This document shows, piece after piece, positions 1-10,174 of a stretch of 64,000 nucleotides of DNA. The first letter of the stretch is position 1. Every line of letters begins with the position of its first letter. The DNA comes from Benincasa hispida (taxonomy: Eukaryota; Streptophyta; Magnoliopsida; Cucurbitales; Cucurbitaceae): positions 36,018,340 through 36,082,339 of the forward strand of contig NC_052350.1 of assembly GCF_009727055.1 (NCBI RefSeq). The letters run 5' to 3'. Below the pieces are notes generated by a model. The model was given only the letters and a program-made list of their open reading frames with translations, was not told the origin of the DNA and made no database searches. Position numbers and translations under genes: made by a program.

Positions 1-570
1 TGAAATCTCCTTTTTTACGACCTCCTTCATCGCAGGGTTAAGTCTGCGTTGATTTTCAATGGTTGCTTTGTGGTCGTCCTCAAGACGAATGTGGTGCATG
101 TAGTACGCAGAACTAATTCCTCTCATATCAACAAGCGTCCAACCGATTGCTCGTACATGCTTCTTGAGAATTATCATCAACGCATTCTCTTGATCTGTGT
201 TAAGTGTGGAGGAAATTATCACTGGCAACTTCTCATTCTGCCCCAGGAATGCGTACTTCAAATGTGTTGGTAGAGTTTTTAATTCAAGGGTTGGTGGTTC
301 CACGAGAGAAGGTTGCATTATTTTTCTTTCTTCTTTCGGCTCTACTTTTTGCATTGCCATCAATCCTTCTTCTTTGTTTGTTTTTGCTACGATCGCATTA
401 TAGGCAGCTACGGATGCATTGGCATCCTCTTCTTCACATTCTTCATCAGACTTTTCTTCTTCAATCAAATTTAGGTCATCATCAGAATCTTGCAGGTCTT
501 TCTCATTAGGAAATTTCATGGCACGAATTATATTAAACTTGGGCTTCTGTCTATTTATGCTCAAAGTGAT
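1..570 (-). pseudogene. GypH reverse transcriptase N-terminal part, cut by window start
   Basis: On the minus strand, after the protease stop, the frame reads an acidic linker and then the start of a Ty3/gypsy reverse transcriptase: a GWTLVDMRGIS-type motif followed by NQRRLNPAMKEVVKK near the window edge. Family knowledge: this block opens the RT of plant Athila/Tat elements, which copies the RNA genome into DNA. The rest of RT, RNase H and integrase lie outside the window. There is a stop codon between protease and this block, so the polyprotein is broken. The neighbouring protease, gag, PBS and LTR lie in the expected order on the same strand. Confidence 0.8.
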
Positions 571-1077
571 TTATCCCTTGTGCACATCAATTTGAGCATG
601 ACTCGTTGATAGGAAAGATCGTCCCAAAATGATGGGCACATCTTTGTCGGCCTCATAGTCTAGGATGATTAAGTCAGCTGACAAAATAAATTTATCAATC
701 GTGATCAACACGTCCTTCACCTTACCCTCTGGATGAACTAGAGATCTGTCGGCCAATTGGAGAGTCACGGATGTGGGCATAAGTTTCCCCATATTTAATT
801 GTCGAAAGATTGACAGCGGCATCAAATTTATGCTGGCCCTCAAGTTACACAGGGCTTGCCCAATATAGAGTTCTCCTATGGAGCAAGGAATAGTGAAGCT
901 CCCAGGATCGCTCATCTTCGGTGGGATAATAGATTTGGAACTTTGCATTAGTGCCACCGTGGCAAATTTTCCAGTGCCTCTCTTCTTAGTTACCATGTCC
1001 TTCAGAAACTTGGCGTAGGCAGACATTTCCTCAATCACTTCACTGAAAGGAATATTAACATGTAATTGTTTTAACAT
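571..1077 (-). pseudogene. GypH retropepsin (aspartic protease) with damaged active site
   Basis: A 168-codon open frame has the layout of a plant gypsy protease: a KYAKFLKD-like pre-protease segment (here AYAKFLKDMVTKKR, residues about 21-34), a strand ending IPCSIGELYIGQAL, then the active-site region, LADRSLVHPEGKVKDVL and the C-terminal ILGRSFLSTSHAQIDV. The family active site is D-L/T-G-A-S; here it reads NLRAS, so the catalytic Asp is Asn and the Gly is Arg. Retropepsins work as dimers and need this Asp, so the enzyme is inferred inactive even though the frame is open. The ATG at the annotated start is only the first Met in the open stretch; in a live element this would be part of gag-pol. 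Confidence 0.88.
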
Positions 1078-1139
1078 AGATAAGAAGTGTTGGTATTGTA
1101 CCTCTTCGTTTTTCTTCTTTCTTAACCTCTGAGGGAAAG

Positions 1140-2095
1140 GTGGTAACTAGACTTTCACAGTTTCTGTTTCATTTGACTTTGAGGTCGACGCAGCCTCAGG
1201 TTCCACTACTTCATTCTCTTTTTCTTCTTCTTGCGTTACCACAATCTCGAGTTCAGTTGCGATGGAAGTTGTTCTACTCTGATCCTTCTTTTCTCCCTTC
1301 ACAGTTTTTCCACTACGCAATGTCACAACCTGACATTGCTTCTTACCTGATCCCCCTGGGTTTCGTGGAAGCTCGGCTGAACTTGGCAACACCCATTGCG
1401 GTCTACTTTTGAGCTCATTCGAAATCTGGCCCATTTGCAATTCAAGGTTGCAGATGGACGTTGCATGACTTTGAAGCACTGTCTCGTTTTTCTCTATGTA
1501 TTGCTTCAATAGACTTTCTAGAGAAAAAGATTGCGGTGGTTGTTGTGAGCTACTTGCTTGGTTGCTTTGTTGACCGTTACTGCGTTGAAAGAATCCTTGT
1601 GGCCCTTTTTTTTGCTCCATAGATTGAAAATTTTGTTGTTGATTCTTCCAAGAAAAATTGGGGTGGTTTTTCCACCCGGGATTGTAGGTGTTTGAAAAGG
1701 GGTTGTTCTTTACAAAATATACAGATTGTGGATTTTGCGAGCAATCTTCCATTGCATGTCCATCACCGCAAGTCGCACACCTTGCGATGTTTTGACTTAT
1801 TGTGTTAATCTACCTACCTTCCGGTGTTGGGCTACTGATCGTCATTCCTTGAATCAAATTCATCATTGCGGTCATTTGGTTTTGCAATGAGACAATAACA
1901 CCGTTATTTGCGTCAGAATCCTTGAGTCTTAACCTCTAGTCACTTTCCCTTCAATCTTCATGATTCTTGGAGATGCTGTCCAGGATATTCTTAGCCTCAT
2001 CATAAGTCTTGTTAAGCAGACCACCAGTTGCTGCCGCATTGGTAGCGGTGCGGTCTGCGAAGCAGGATTCAAACCGTGATAGAAAATTTCCATTT
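1140..2095 (-). pseudogene. GypH gag, C-terminal half with zinc knuckle
   Basis: Minus-strand gag continues from the sQ insertion site. An intact C-X2-C-X3-H-X4-C knuckle (CATCGDGHAMEDC) lies at 1741-1779, followed by NPGWKNHPNFSWKNQQQ, the Asn/Gln-rich tail and a long acidic/basic linker (open frame 1147-1752). Knuckles of this type bind element RNA in the capsid particle. Upstream of the knuckle the frame is broken by stops and shifts. The start of this piece joins, across sQ, to the capsid part at 4097-4790, and the reading frame at the empty site is continuous. Confidence 0.85.
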
Positions 2096-2102
2096 GAAGG
2101 TG

Positions 2103-2126
2103 ATAACTTGTAGAAATACAAGTTAT
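2103..2126 (+). repeat. LTR-start hairpin of sQ, 10-bp stem with GAAA loop
   Basis: Left arm ATAACTTGTA (2103-2112), loop GAAA, right arm TACAAGTTAT (2117-2126): a perfect 10-bp stem. It begins two bases inside the LTR. The same structure, with two compensatory base-pair changes, is present in sJ at 27769-27792. Whether it acts as RNA or as DNA is unknown. Confidence 0.75.
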
Positions 2127-2654
2127 TTATACTGCCTTATTTAGATATTGCGGCCAAAAGAAAGGAAAGTTGAGTCAATTGTAGAGAAATTAGCTAAGAA
2201 ATGCAAGAATTATAAATTATCGTCAATACACCCACTACCACCATTGCGATGGTAGAAAAGAATATTTCAAGTCTGTTTTGCAGAAAATCAAGTCACCGTA
2301 TGCGTTCGTGGCTCAAGATAAAAAGAACAACGTATCTACGTCACATTGCGCCAATCATTCAGGAATGAATAGACAATAAACGCAATGACGACGCATGCGA
2401 CAATCGATCAAGAGCTTTGCGATCAACGCAACTTCAACCGCATGCAGTAATAAAAAATAACACCGCATGCAAGCACACGATCGAAAGATGAAAATGAGAA
2501 ACTCAATCGCAGAGGATTTTGACACATGTACAACTAACCGTTGTGCATTTTCGATGGATTGATTGCATAACAGAAGGAATATTTATTCCACCATTTTCGG
2601 AATTTTCATAACAATAAAGTGGGGACCACACGACAGAAAGTCAGAGCATTCATC

Positions 2655-2662
2655 TATAAATA
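2655..2662 (+). promoter_or_regulatory. TATA box of solo LTR sQ
   Basis: TATAAATA within CATCTATAAATACCC, about 555 bp into the LTR, matches the U3 promoter position expected for a long plant gypsy LTR. sJ has the same element in the same context. Transcription would run on the plus strand, antisense to GypH. Activity is not shown. Confidence 0.6.
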
Positions 2663-4096
2663 CCCTCAGAGAATTCACTGAACAGGGATATACTTGATAC
2701 GAGGCTATTTTGATATTTTTATATTGAGAGATACTGATCTGGGTGCTGATTAGAGAAGATCTGGGAAGAAAAGAGGCAAGGCCGAGAGGTGAGTCTCAGG
2801 GCGAAGCATTCCAAATCCCTCCATGAAGCTCTATACCTAGATCAACTCTACCGGTTGAGCAAGTCTGAGAGGGACGCTCATCCTTCCATTCACTCCATAC
2901 GCCGGCAAGCGATTTCTCCATCCAGATCTATGTCAAGACGTTGGCACTCTTCTGCATTTGTTTCTATCTCTATCATCAATTGTATTTCATCTTCTTAGTC
3001 TAAATCATTCCCACCATGTATCAGATGCTTGATTCTATAATTAAATGTCATGATCATTTTCATCTTCATATTTCTGTCTACTTCCGTTCCTCCATTAATC
3101 GCTTTCTCCATGATGTTTTCTTAATCCCTTGGTAATTAGAATGAATTAAACAAGTAAATTAATTTGTGCTAAAGAAATAAATATGTTTAGCTAGAGCATG
3201 TTAAACGACATCTTCACCTGTGAGAGCAGAAGTGAAGATGCCATTCTGATATGTCGAGAGAAGGTTAGAAGAATGCGTTAACTAAAGCGAGAAGTACTTC
3301 CAGAGATGGAAAAAACCTTGCGTTCATTACGTTCATCCCTGTTTCACCACAGAGATTTGGGAACACGGCTGATCACCGAAAGGTGTATACCAAGGGAAAG
3401 CAGAACCGTAGTTATATCTTTAACGCAATTAATAAACTTACGATGTTTGTACTAATTATCTTTTCTCTTTCTGCTTCGTACATAAAGCCTTGCCACCGCA
3501 TAACATGATTCTTTGTATAATCTTCACAGTCAGTCTCAAACTCGGTATCATGTATCATGTAACCTATATCTTGTATCATATTAGCTTAGGTTTACTTTTA
3601 TCACATTTTATTTTATTACCGCAATTTTACTTTACCGCATATTTTACTTTACCGTAATTTTAAATACCTGTATAAACCAATCTTTTATTAATTGAAAAAC
3701 TCCTAGTCGCATATATCAGAAACGTAACGCATTAACTACGCAATCCCTGTGTTCGACCTCAAATCACTCCGAGAAACTTGTGGTCAAATTATACTTGGTT
3801 TCAACGCAAGGAAACTTGTGACAGCAGAGCATACTACAAGCATTCCATTAATAACACATACATCTAGAAGTAGTATCGCATCATTTTATGTTAAACTTGC
3901 GTTATAATCATCCATGCGTTGTGTGACATAAGATAATAAGACCACATTTCATGTTATCAAGCATATATTATGTGACTTGTTCATTCATTCATATTCATCA
4001 TTGTCCTTATGCTTAAAGATTAATTTTTATGGTGACAAGTTTATGGACAAATTTTATGTCAACAAGTTTATGGATAATTTTTATCGTTACGGAAGG

Positions 4097-4790
4097 CAAT
4101 CTGGTAGCCCATTATGCGGACAATCTCGGACCAAACTTTTAAACCTCGCCCAAGCATCGCTAAGCGATTCGTCCATATCTTGTTCAAAATTAGTAATAAG
4201 CTTCCTTCATCTTGCGTTTTCGGTAGGTGGGAAATACTTCTTCATAAACTTCTCCACCACCTACTCCCAAGAAGTGATCTCTCCTGGTTCGAGTGAATAA
4301 GCCCATTTCCTAACCTGATCATAGAGAGAAAATAGGAACAACGTTAGTCGAACTTCTTCAGCAGAGATGTTCAGGAACACAAAAGTTTTGCAGATGTCAA
4401 TAAAACTTCAAAGATGGGCGTGCGGATCCTCGCCACGCCTTCCTCCGAATTGACTTGCAGCCTGGATCATTTGCAGCATCGCCGATTTCATTTCAAATCT
4501 ACTTCCGTCTAAGGCCTCATGATTCCCGGAGAGAAATCATAGAGGTTTGCCGATGCATAGTCCCTAATGGGCCTATTGCGATCGTTTGCCAACAGAATCG
4601 GATTTGCCATGATATTGTTGTTTGGGGCTTCGTTCCTAGGCTGTTCCGCCATCTCTTCTTTATTGGATTGTGATTTCTGTTGGCGGTTTCTTAGTCTCTT
4701 TCGAAATGTTCTCTCAATCTCCGGGTCATAGTTCGCCAGAGATTGAGTTTATGCAAAGAAATCACAAAAATTACCAATCTTTATTAGGTC
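4097..4790 (-). pseudogene. GypH gag, capsid part, degenerate
   Basis: Minus-strand translation in shifting frames gives the Retrotrans_gag signature of plant gypsy elements: EDPHAHL, SFIDICKTF, EEVRLTLF.FSL, KWAYSLEPGEITSWE, VEKFMKKYFPPTENA, then DESLSDAWARFKSLVRDCPHNGLPD. Stops and frameshifts break it. This is the capsid domain that builds the virus-like particle. It directly follows the PBS and 5' LTR of GypH and continues beyond sQ at 2095. The start codon is not clear. Confidence 0.85.
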
Positions 4791-4794
4791 GAAG

Positions 4795-4812
4795 TCCCCG
4801 ACAATGGCGCCA
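4795..4812 (-). promoter_or_regulatory. GypH primer binding site, tRNA-Asp type
   Basis: On the minus strand, TGGCGCCATTGTCGGGGA lies six bases after the end of the 5' LTR. It is complementary, with two mismatches, to the 3' end of plant tRNA-Asp, the primer usual in Athila-like elements. It starts minus-strand cDNA synthesis and fixes the orientation of GypH and the LTR border. Confidence 0.85.
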
Positions 4813-5962
4813 AAAACATGATGTGATGTTTTATTAAGTGGAAATATGGATGATATGCGTTGATGGATTGCATTGTGCACTCAAGTTTCCCCAGAGGAAT
4901 CCAAGTGTAAATTCCTCTGAGTTTTCTGGTAAGTCCAGGGTCGAACATAGGGACTTGTGAAAATAGTTTCGTTAGAGATTTTTATGAAAACTTGCGGTAA
5001 CTAGTTGAATAAATAAGTGTTGGGTTGTTGTTGCGTTAATGAAAATAATAACGAATGTGGTAGAGTTCGAAAAGAGTTGGTAAACGGGAAATACGATGAA
5101 TATGCGGTGAACGGGTTGAGAAGGGTTTCGTCTAACACTCCCTAGGATGCGTTCATGCTTTGTGATCATAGCCAACATGCTACAATAGTAAACCACCTCT
5201 TGGCGTGAATGCCACGACTTCTAAGGCTGAACGCATGCGAAAATATGTGATAGGTCAACAGGGTTTACACATAAACCTCTATCTCTATTTATACGATGAC
5301 AAATGACATTCACAGAAATATGCGACCACATAGTATCATTCCTATTCCTAGGATGCATGCGATGCAAGTTGACAAACAGAGCTTATCTCTAAGTCCCTAT
5401 CTCTTGTTTATGCAAGCCTAATCTTTTCTTTCGAGTCCAGATTCTAACCTAGCTTTCTTTGAGACATTAGGTTCTTTCTTTAGATTCTCTCCTCGAGTAA
5501 CTCTAAAGGGGTATTTTGCACAACATAAATAAGACAATCGCAAGCAATGAACTGCCTAGATCATGTTAGCTTAGTTCTTCTCAACCCATTCAACTAGTTT
5601 AGCTACTCATGCGTATTAAGAGAGTGAGACAGATGTAGAAATAATCTTCCATTGAATAGATTAAGATGAAGTACAAATAACAATGCAAGTATATTAAAGA
5701 GCTCGGAACAATTTCTTGCTGCCAGGCGTTACACTGTTTCTACTCGTGCTCTAAAGATATTCTCGCTTTCGTGAGAGTCGGCCCACTCTCTGCTCTTACG
5801 CCCTAAGGTTCTCTCTCGAGCTGCCTTGGACGATCTCCGGCGTCACCACTCTTCTCTTGCTCCGCCGTAAAATGGAAAAGAAAAACTATGAACAGAGGTA
5901 TGAACTTGTAATGGTGATGAGGTAATCGACTGCTTAACCCCTTCTCTAAAGAATGCACTTAG

Positions 5963-5970
5963 TATTTATA
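5963..5970 (-). promoter_or_regulatory. TATA box of GypH 5' LTR
   Basis: Minus strand TATAAATA, in a CCCTATAAATACT context, about 490 bp into the LTR. The sN copy has TATAAAA at 50986-50992 in the matching place. It would drive the GypH genomic transcript. Confidence 0.55.
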
Positions 5971-6429
5971 GGGCATCAAGGTGAAAGGCAGGTTCTCTCT
6001 CCTTGTTGTACAGATAGGACAACTTTAATTCCTGACTGATGCGACGGATAATTGTCACCGATAAAGCTAGATGTACTTTGTGACCGTTATCGGCTGTCAA
6101 CTTAATTTGGATCCAACTGTCGCCAGCTTTCTGTCCCATCGATCTTAATTGTCCTTTTGTCCGGATGCGCCCACCATGTTGCGATGATTCTTCTTGGGTG
6201 AATGTTTGCGAGCACGATCAATGCAAAGTCTTGCGGTGAAGTTGCGCTCGACCAATGTATTCCTATGATCGCATTCTTTGCATTGCTTTAACGCATTATT
6301 CTGTACAAAAATATAAAGATCAACTGCTCTAATGCGTTGGACGCATGCAACCGTAATATTATAGAATTTATGCTTAATTTAACATATTTCATCAACACAA
6401 TCCAACATTGTTTAAGGATTTAGCACTAT

Positions 6430-6455
6430 GATAACGTGCATTTCTATCCGTTATC
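6430..6455 (-). repeat. LTR-start hairpin of GypH
   Basis: On the minus strand the LTR opens with GATAACG, a 12-base interior containing GAAA, then CGTTATC: a perfect 7-bp stem, with a weaker inner pairing that puts GAAA in the loop. The sN copy has kept only the outer five pairs. Confidence 0.65.
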
Positions 6456-6456
6456 A

Positions 6457-6730
6457 CCAAGATGAAAATGCCACAATAAATAATCTTTTTTATACATAGT
6501 AAATGAAGATAAAAGACTAGTCTTAAACAAATTCCTAGAGGAAGCATCTTCAGAAAGGAAATAGAGATTTCTGTCATATCGGGCAGTGCCAATCGTCTTT
6601 CTCGAGCTCAATTCCTGAAACAAAGCAGCATCCAGTGAGAAGACAACTCTACAACTTAAATCTTTTGTTATTTTACTTATTGACAATAAGTTGTAAGAGA
6701 TTTTTGGCACATGTAGGACATTTGTCTGAT
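6457..6730 (-). pseudogene. CopT gag-pre-integrase fragment (Ty1/copia)
   Basis: The minus frame reads NVLHVPKISYNLLSISKI, TKDLSC, a SSRKTIGTARYDRNLYFL block and LLWHFHLG, which is the typical link between copia protease and integrase. The last residues are the start of the integrase zinc-binding region, where GypH is inserted at 6456. Only about 90 codons remain. The rest of this domain set is missing on both sides, and the next copia piece (6731 on) lies in the opposite orientation. Confidence 0.85.
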
Positions 6731-6945
6731 CTTCACCAAGATAGTCCGAGTCCCATAAAACTGTATTGTGACTATAAGGCTGCCATCGGTATTGTCAATA
6801 ATCCAGTACAATATGATAGAACCAAACATGTTGAAATTGACAGACACTTTATTAAAGAGAAGTTAGACCACAGGGTTATATGTATTCCCTATGTCCCTTC
6901 AGTCCAACAGGTTGCAAATGTTCTTACCAAAGGATTACTAAGATA
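6731..6945 (+). pseudogene. CopT RNase H C-terminal fragment (Ty1/copia)
   Basis: The plus frame reads PIKLYCDYKAAIGIVNNPVQ, YDRTKHVEIDRHFIKEKLD, then a PYVPSVQQVANVLTKG end: the C-terminal half of copia RNase H, which removes RNA from the RNA-DNA hybrid. A TAG at 6943-6945 replaces the Gln usual after the LTKGLLR-like motif (CAG to TAG), and the frame then continues to its natural end before the polypurine tract. The N-terminal half is missing. The junction with the inverted fragment at about 6730 is abrupt. Confidence 0.88.
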
Positions 6946-6999
6946 GACATTTGAAGCTTGTGTTATAAAGTTGGGTCTTGCCGATATCTACGCCCCAAC

Positions 7000-7230
7000 T
7001 TGAGGGGGAGTGTTGAAATATGGTGCATTAGCTTTAAGCGCATATTTGTCTTTTCTTTTATGCCTAATAAATTAGAGTTTCCCCTCATTCTATTTATATC
7101 TAAGGCTGGGGTTTCTTGTATGTATGACATTAAAATAATAAGAAACTTCTCTATCATGGTTTTTTCTCCTTGTATTAGGGTTTTCCACGTAAACCTTGTG
7201 TTATTTCTTTTTTTCTTCACTTTCAATAAA
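7000..7230 (+). mobile_element. CopT polypurine tract and 3' LTR start
   Basis: TTGAGGGGGAG (7000-7010) is the polypurine tract that primes plus-strand DNA synthesis, and TGTTGAAATATGG from 7011 is the LTR start in the standard copia arrangement right after the RNase H stop. The right border is not sharp: the LTR-like sequence, with a tract rich in T, runs to about 7230, and I could not find a TSD. Confidence 0.75.
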
Positions 7231-9320
7231 AACCATTATTGGAAGTTCCCATGTAGTCCATATTTCTCTTAGAGAAGATGGAAAGATCTGCATGGTGTAT
7301 AGATTTGATCACAAAGAAGAAGGAAGAGTTTTCAATTTTCAATCATAGAGCTAGAACTCCATTAAATACCCATCAAACTCAAAGCTATGTCAACGGGTGA
7401 TTTAATCCTCTGCGAAAGCAAGAGGTTTGAGAGGCCATGTATTTGAATTCTTGTAATATTATTTTCTCTTTAATTAATATTGCTTCTACATATTTCGAGC
7501 CTACAATCGAAAGGGATTATTTGAGTGTTAGATATTAAAGACTTCTAGAGAGAGTTGAGAGAAATTAGAGAGAGAGAATATTGGAGATTTTCTATTAGGA
7601 TGTCCAACCAACTACAATGAGAATAGAATCATACTTAAATACTACGTATTAAAGTCCAATGAGCTTTTACACATGGAATAAATTTAGACTTATTAGCATA
7701 ACGTAAAATTTTCTAACATATAATTTTAGATACTGTAATATCCCTCAAATGAACGTGGTGGTTAAACGATTCAACTTCGAGCTTGTATACCTAGATGATG
7801 CATGAGTTTTACGAGAATGATATATTGAGAATTTGGAGAAACGAGAGTATGAAGATTAAACGAAACGAGGTATGCAAATTTGGAGAAAAGAAGTACAAAG
7901 ATTAACTAGAGCTTGATATTGGTATTTGGAGATAGAAAAAAAAAAAAAGCAAAATAAATTAAGTTAAATAAAGATATTTTAGAAGATATTGTATTTTAGG
8001 AGGGGAGAGGGAAATGTGAGAGGGAGAGATTTGAGGATTTTTTTGTGATAGAAATTGAGAAATGGAAGAAGGGAAAAGATAACAATGAATGAGGTGAGAG
8101 AAAATTGAATTTTGAGATGGGTAAAATATTAGGTGCACCCTGTGCCTCCTCCTTTTCTACGTATAAAGAAAAAATAATAAAAAATTATTTCTTTAAATAA
8201 AAAATATTTGCCACATGACATAGTTTTATTAGACAATTACATGGGATAAATCAAAATAGGTGCTTCCAAGGGAGCACGTAAGTTTTTAGGTTTTGATTAC
8301 TTGATTTCTATTCTCTTTGTTTTAATTTGTCTTCTGATTTGGACAATTTTTTATGTTTTAAATTTTTTTTATTTACCATTCTTAGTTTCAAGTTGGATAA
8401 ACAAAATTCTCATAAATTTTTCGTAAGAATTAGAATTTATTGAACTTCCCTAATTTTTCAGTTCTTAAACTTTTTTCAAGAAATTTTTCAATCCTTCAAT
8501 CCCAACAACACTTTATTCCATATTTTTTTTTAAATAACAATAAATCTACTGCAAATATTGGTTTAAACTTGCCAAAAACATCATAGAAAAATAAAGTTAA
8601 AGGTTTAAAATTGAACTTAGGCTTGAAAAATTGTATTAGAAAAAGGTAAAATTGAAGACACTTGAATGAAGTACAAAATTATATTTTTAACATTTAGAAT
8701 CCGTGTTTAAAATTTGAAAAAGTAAGAAACTCATTAGAAAAAGTAATTCTTAAAAAAGAGAATAGTTCTTAAGGTAAAAACTTTTTAAGTTAAAAATAGC
8801 AATTTTCCCTTACCATTCCTAGAATCATGGTTATCAAATCAGATAATACTCCAAGTTTCTAAACATTTTTTATTACACCAATTTTTTTGAGCAAATATAT
8901 TACGCATGTATTTATGTGTAGTTATATAACACTTTTTCCTCAATCAAAGACGAGTGTACAATTGAGATCACTCCATTTTAGCCCCATTCATAATTGTTCA
9001 TGGACAAAATTTATAAGCAAAGAAAGGTATAAATGAGTCTAATTTAGTGGCAATTGACATGTATTCTTTTATTTGAGGTCATAAATTTAATTCTTGTTTT
9101 CCCAATTCTTATAGGCTAAAATATTAAATATTATGTATTCCTTCGTTTTACTCCAAATTATTTGGAAAATATTAGAAATATTCTAAAAATTTGGAATCAC
9201 ATGTTCTCATTGTTTCTCCAATTAATGTAGCTCAATATCTTATCAAAATATGCTTACACGTCTAAAAGTCTAGAATTTTTATACTTGATTTTTTAAAGTT
9301 CAATCATGTGTAGGGATGAG
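7231..9320. other. AT-rich non-coding stretch
   Basis: About 2.1 kb with no reading frame of note on either strand. It holds a purine-rich patch at about 7990-8100, an imperfect direct repeat around 7830-7900 (ATTTGGAGAAA blocks) and long A/T runs. I see no domain, LTR border or RNA gene. It may be old intergenic DNA or decayed repeats. Confidence 0.5.
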
Positions 9321-9321
9321 A

Positions 9322-9347
9322 TTTTTTTTTTTTTTTTTTTTTTTTTT
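9322..9347 (+). repeat. T26 homopolymer
   Basis: A run of 26 T. On the minus strand it would be a poly-A tail, so a reverse-transcribed insert ending here is possible, but no matching body or TSD was seen. Confidence 0.6.
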
Positions 9348-9730
9348 AGTACCAAGGGAAACAAAACAACCAAAACAGAACTAAAGATAAACCAAATTGG
9401 GATAATTAAAGAGCATAATTCTCCCAAGAAGAAATGTCTTCAAGTCAAATTATCGAATAACCACATCTTCGAGCATGGACATCTATGTCATAGGCAATAG
9501 ATTTATTCTTGCGATTAAGCAATAGGAAACCAAAAACAGAACCATGGTTATTATGGGTAATTCTAGACCAGTAAAAGATGAAGATAAAGGTAAAACCAGG
9601 AGAGTTACCTAATCTCGAAAAAAATGGCCCAAGATTGGCAAGAAGCGAACCCAGAAGAGTTCCAAACAAATAGGGAGAAAAGAAAATCGAGCCAAGACCC
9701 GATTGGATCACCTCGATCTAAGGCCCAATT

Positions 9731-9767
9731 GACCTCGACCTTGGCCTCTAAGGCTAAGGTCGAGGTC
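9731..9767 (+). repeat. near-perfect 37-nt hairpin
   Basis: Arms GACCTCGACCTT (9731-9742) and AAGGTCGAGGTC (9756-9767) pair over all 12 bases; inside them GCCT and AGGC pair around a CTA loop with one mismatch between. It lies just before the inferred LTR of GypR. The GGTCGAGG and GGCCAAGG words recur through the GypR interior. Confidence 0.7.
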
Positions 9768-9789
9768 AAGGCCAATAATCCCTCACGAA

Positions 9790-10155
9790 TGTTCGGTCTG
9801 GATTAGCTTTCTATTTTGGAACATCCCTAGTGGCCCAAGTCTAGTCTTGAGTGTCCGGTTTCCATATAGGTAAAAGAAGTGGACTCCAAATACTAAAGGG
9901 ATAAGGAAGACCCCTGAACTTTATTATAAATAAAGCATAACAGCCTTGCAAAAGGTAGGACCATCTCCTCCCTAAAACTGCTTGCTTTGACCTTTGTGTT
10001 GAGATCTAACTTATGTATCAGAGTGTCTGTGGCAAGCACCACATCAGTGTGTTATTTTTTATTCTTTTGCAAGTAACTTTTTCTCAAATTATAAATTTAC
10101 CATTAGCAGCACGTGAAAGTCAGGTGAATTTGCTTGGTCGGGTTTGTCATCAACA
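9790..10155 (+). mobile_element. GypR 5' LTR, inferred
   Basis: A PBS-like sequence at 10158 requires an LTR ending just before it, and CATCAACA ends at 10155. A TATA box (TATAAATA, 9925-9932) lies upstream. The left border at TGTTCGG (9790) is a guess from the TG rule; no TSD was found and no second copy is present in the window to compare. Confidence 0.45.
9925..9932 (+). promoter_or_regulatory. TATA box of GypR LTR
   Basis: TATAAATA in TTATTATAAATAAAGC, about 230 bp before the inferred LTR end; position fits a compact LTR promoter. Confidence 0.45.
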
Positions 10156-10156
10156 G

Positions 10157-10174
10157 TTGGCACCATCTGTGGAA
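10157..10174 (+). promoter_or_regulatory. GypR primer binding site
   Basis: TTGGCACCATCTGTGGAA resembles the TTGGCGCCGTCTGTGG-type site found after the LTR of many plant Ty3/gypsy elements, with two transitions. I do not assign the tRNA with certainty. Confidence 0.6.

Larger units (their letters stand above)
2101..4091 (+). mobile_element. solo LTR sQ (gypsy type) inserted in GypH gag
   Basis: The 1,991-bp block starts TGATAAC and is flanked by GAAGG at 2096-2100 and 4092-4096, a 5-bp target-site duplication. Removing it and one GAAGG restores a continuous gag frame on the minus strand, so the borders are firm. The 3' end reads ...GTTACG rather than the usual ...CA, probably by mutation. 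It holds a TATA box, a TTCGACC box near its 3' end and no coding sequence. It belongs to the same LTR family as sJ. A solo LTR arises when the two LTRs of an element recombine and delete the interior. Confidence 0.88.
4819..6456 (-). mobile_element. GypH 5' LTR
   Basis: The 1,638-bp LTR reads TGATAAC...CATCA on the minus strand and is followed at once by the PBS. It is the same family as solo LTR sN (50352-51914), which matches it along most of its length in reverse complement, including the blocks around the TTCGACC box and the repeated ATGCGT words. A TATAAATA box lies at 5963-5970 (minus). The element is inserted in the gag-pre-integrase region of CopT; the matching TSD lies outside the window. 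The block contains no credible gene. Confidence 0.88.
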
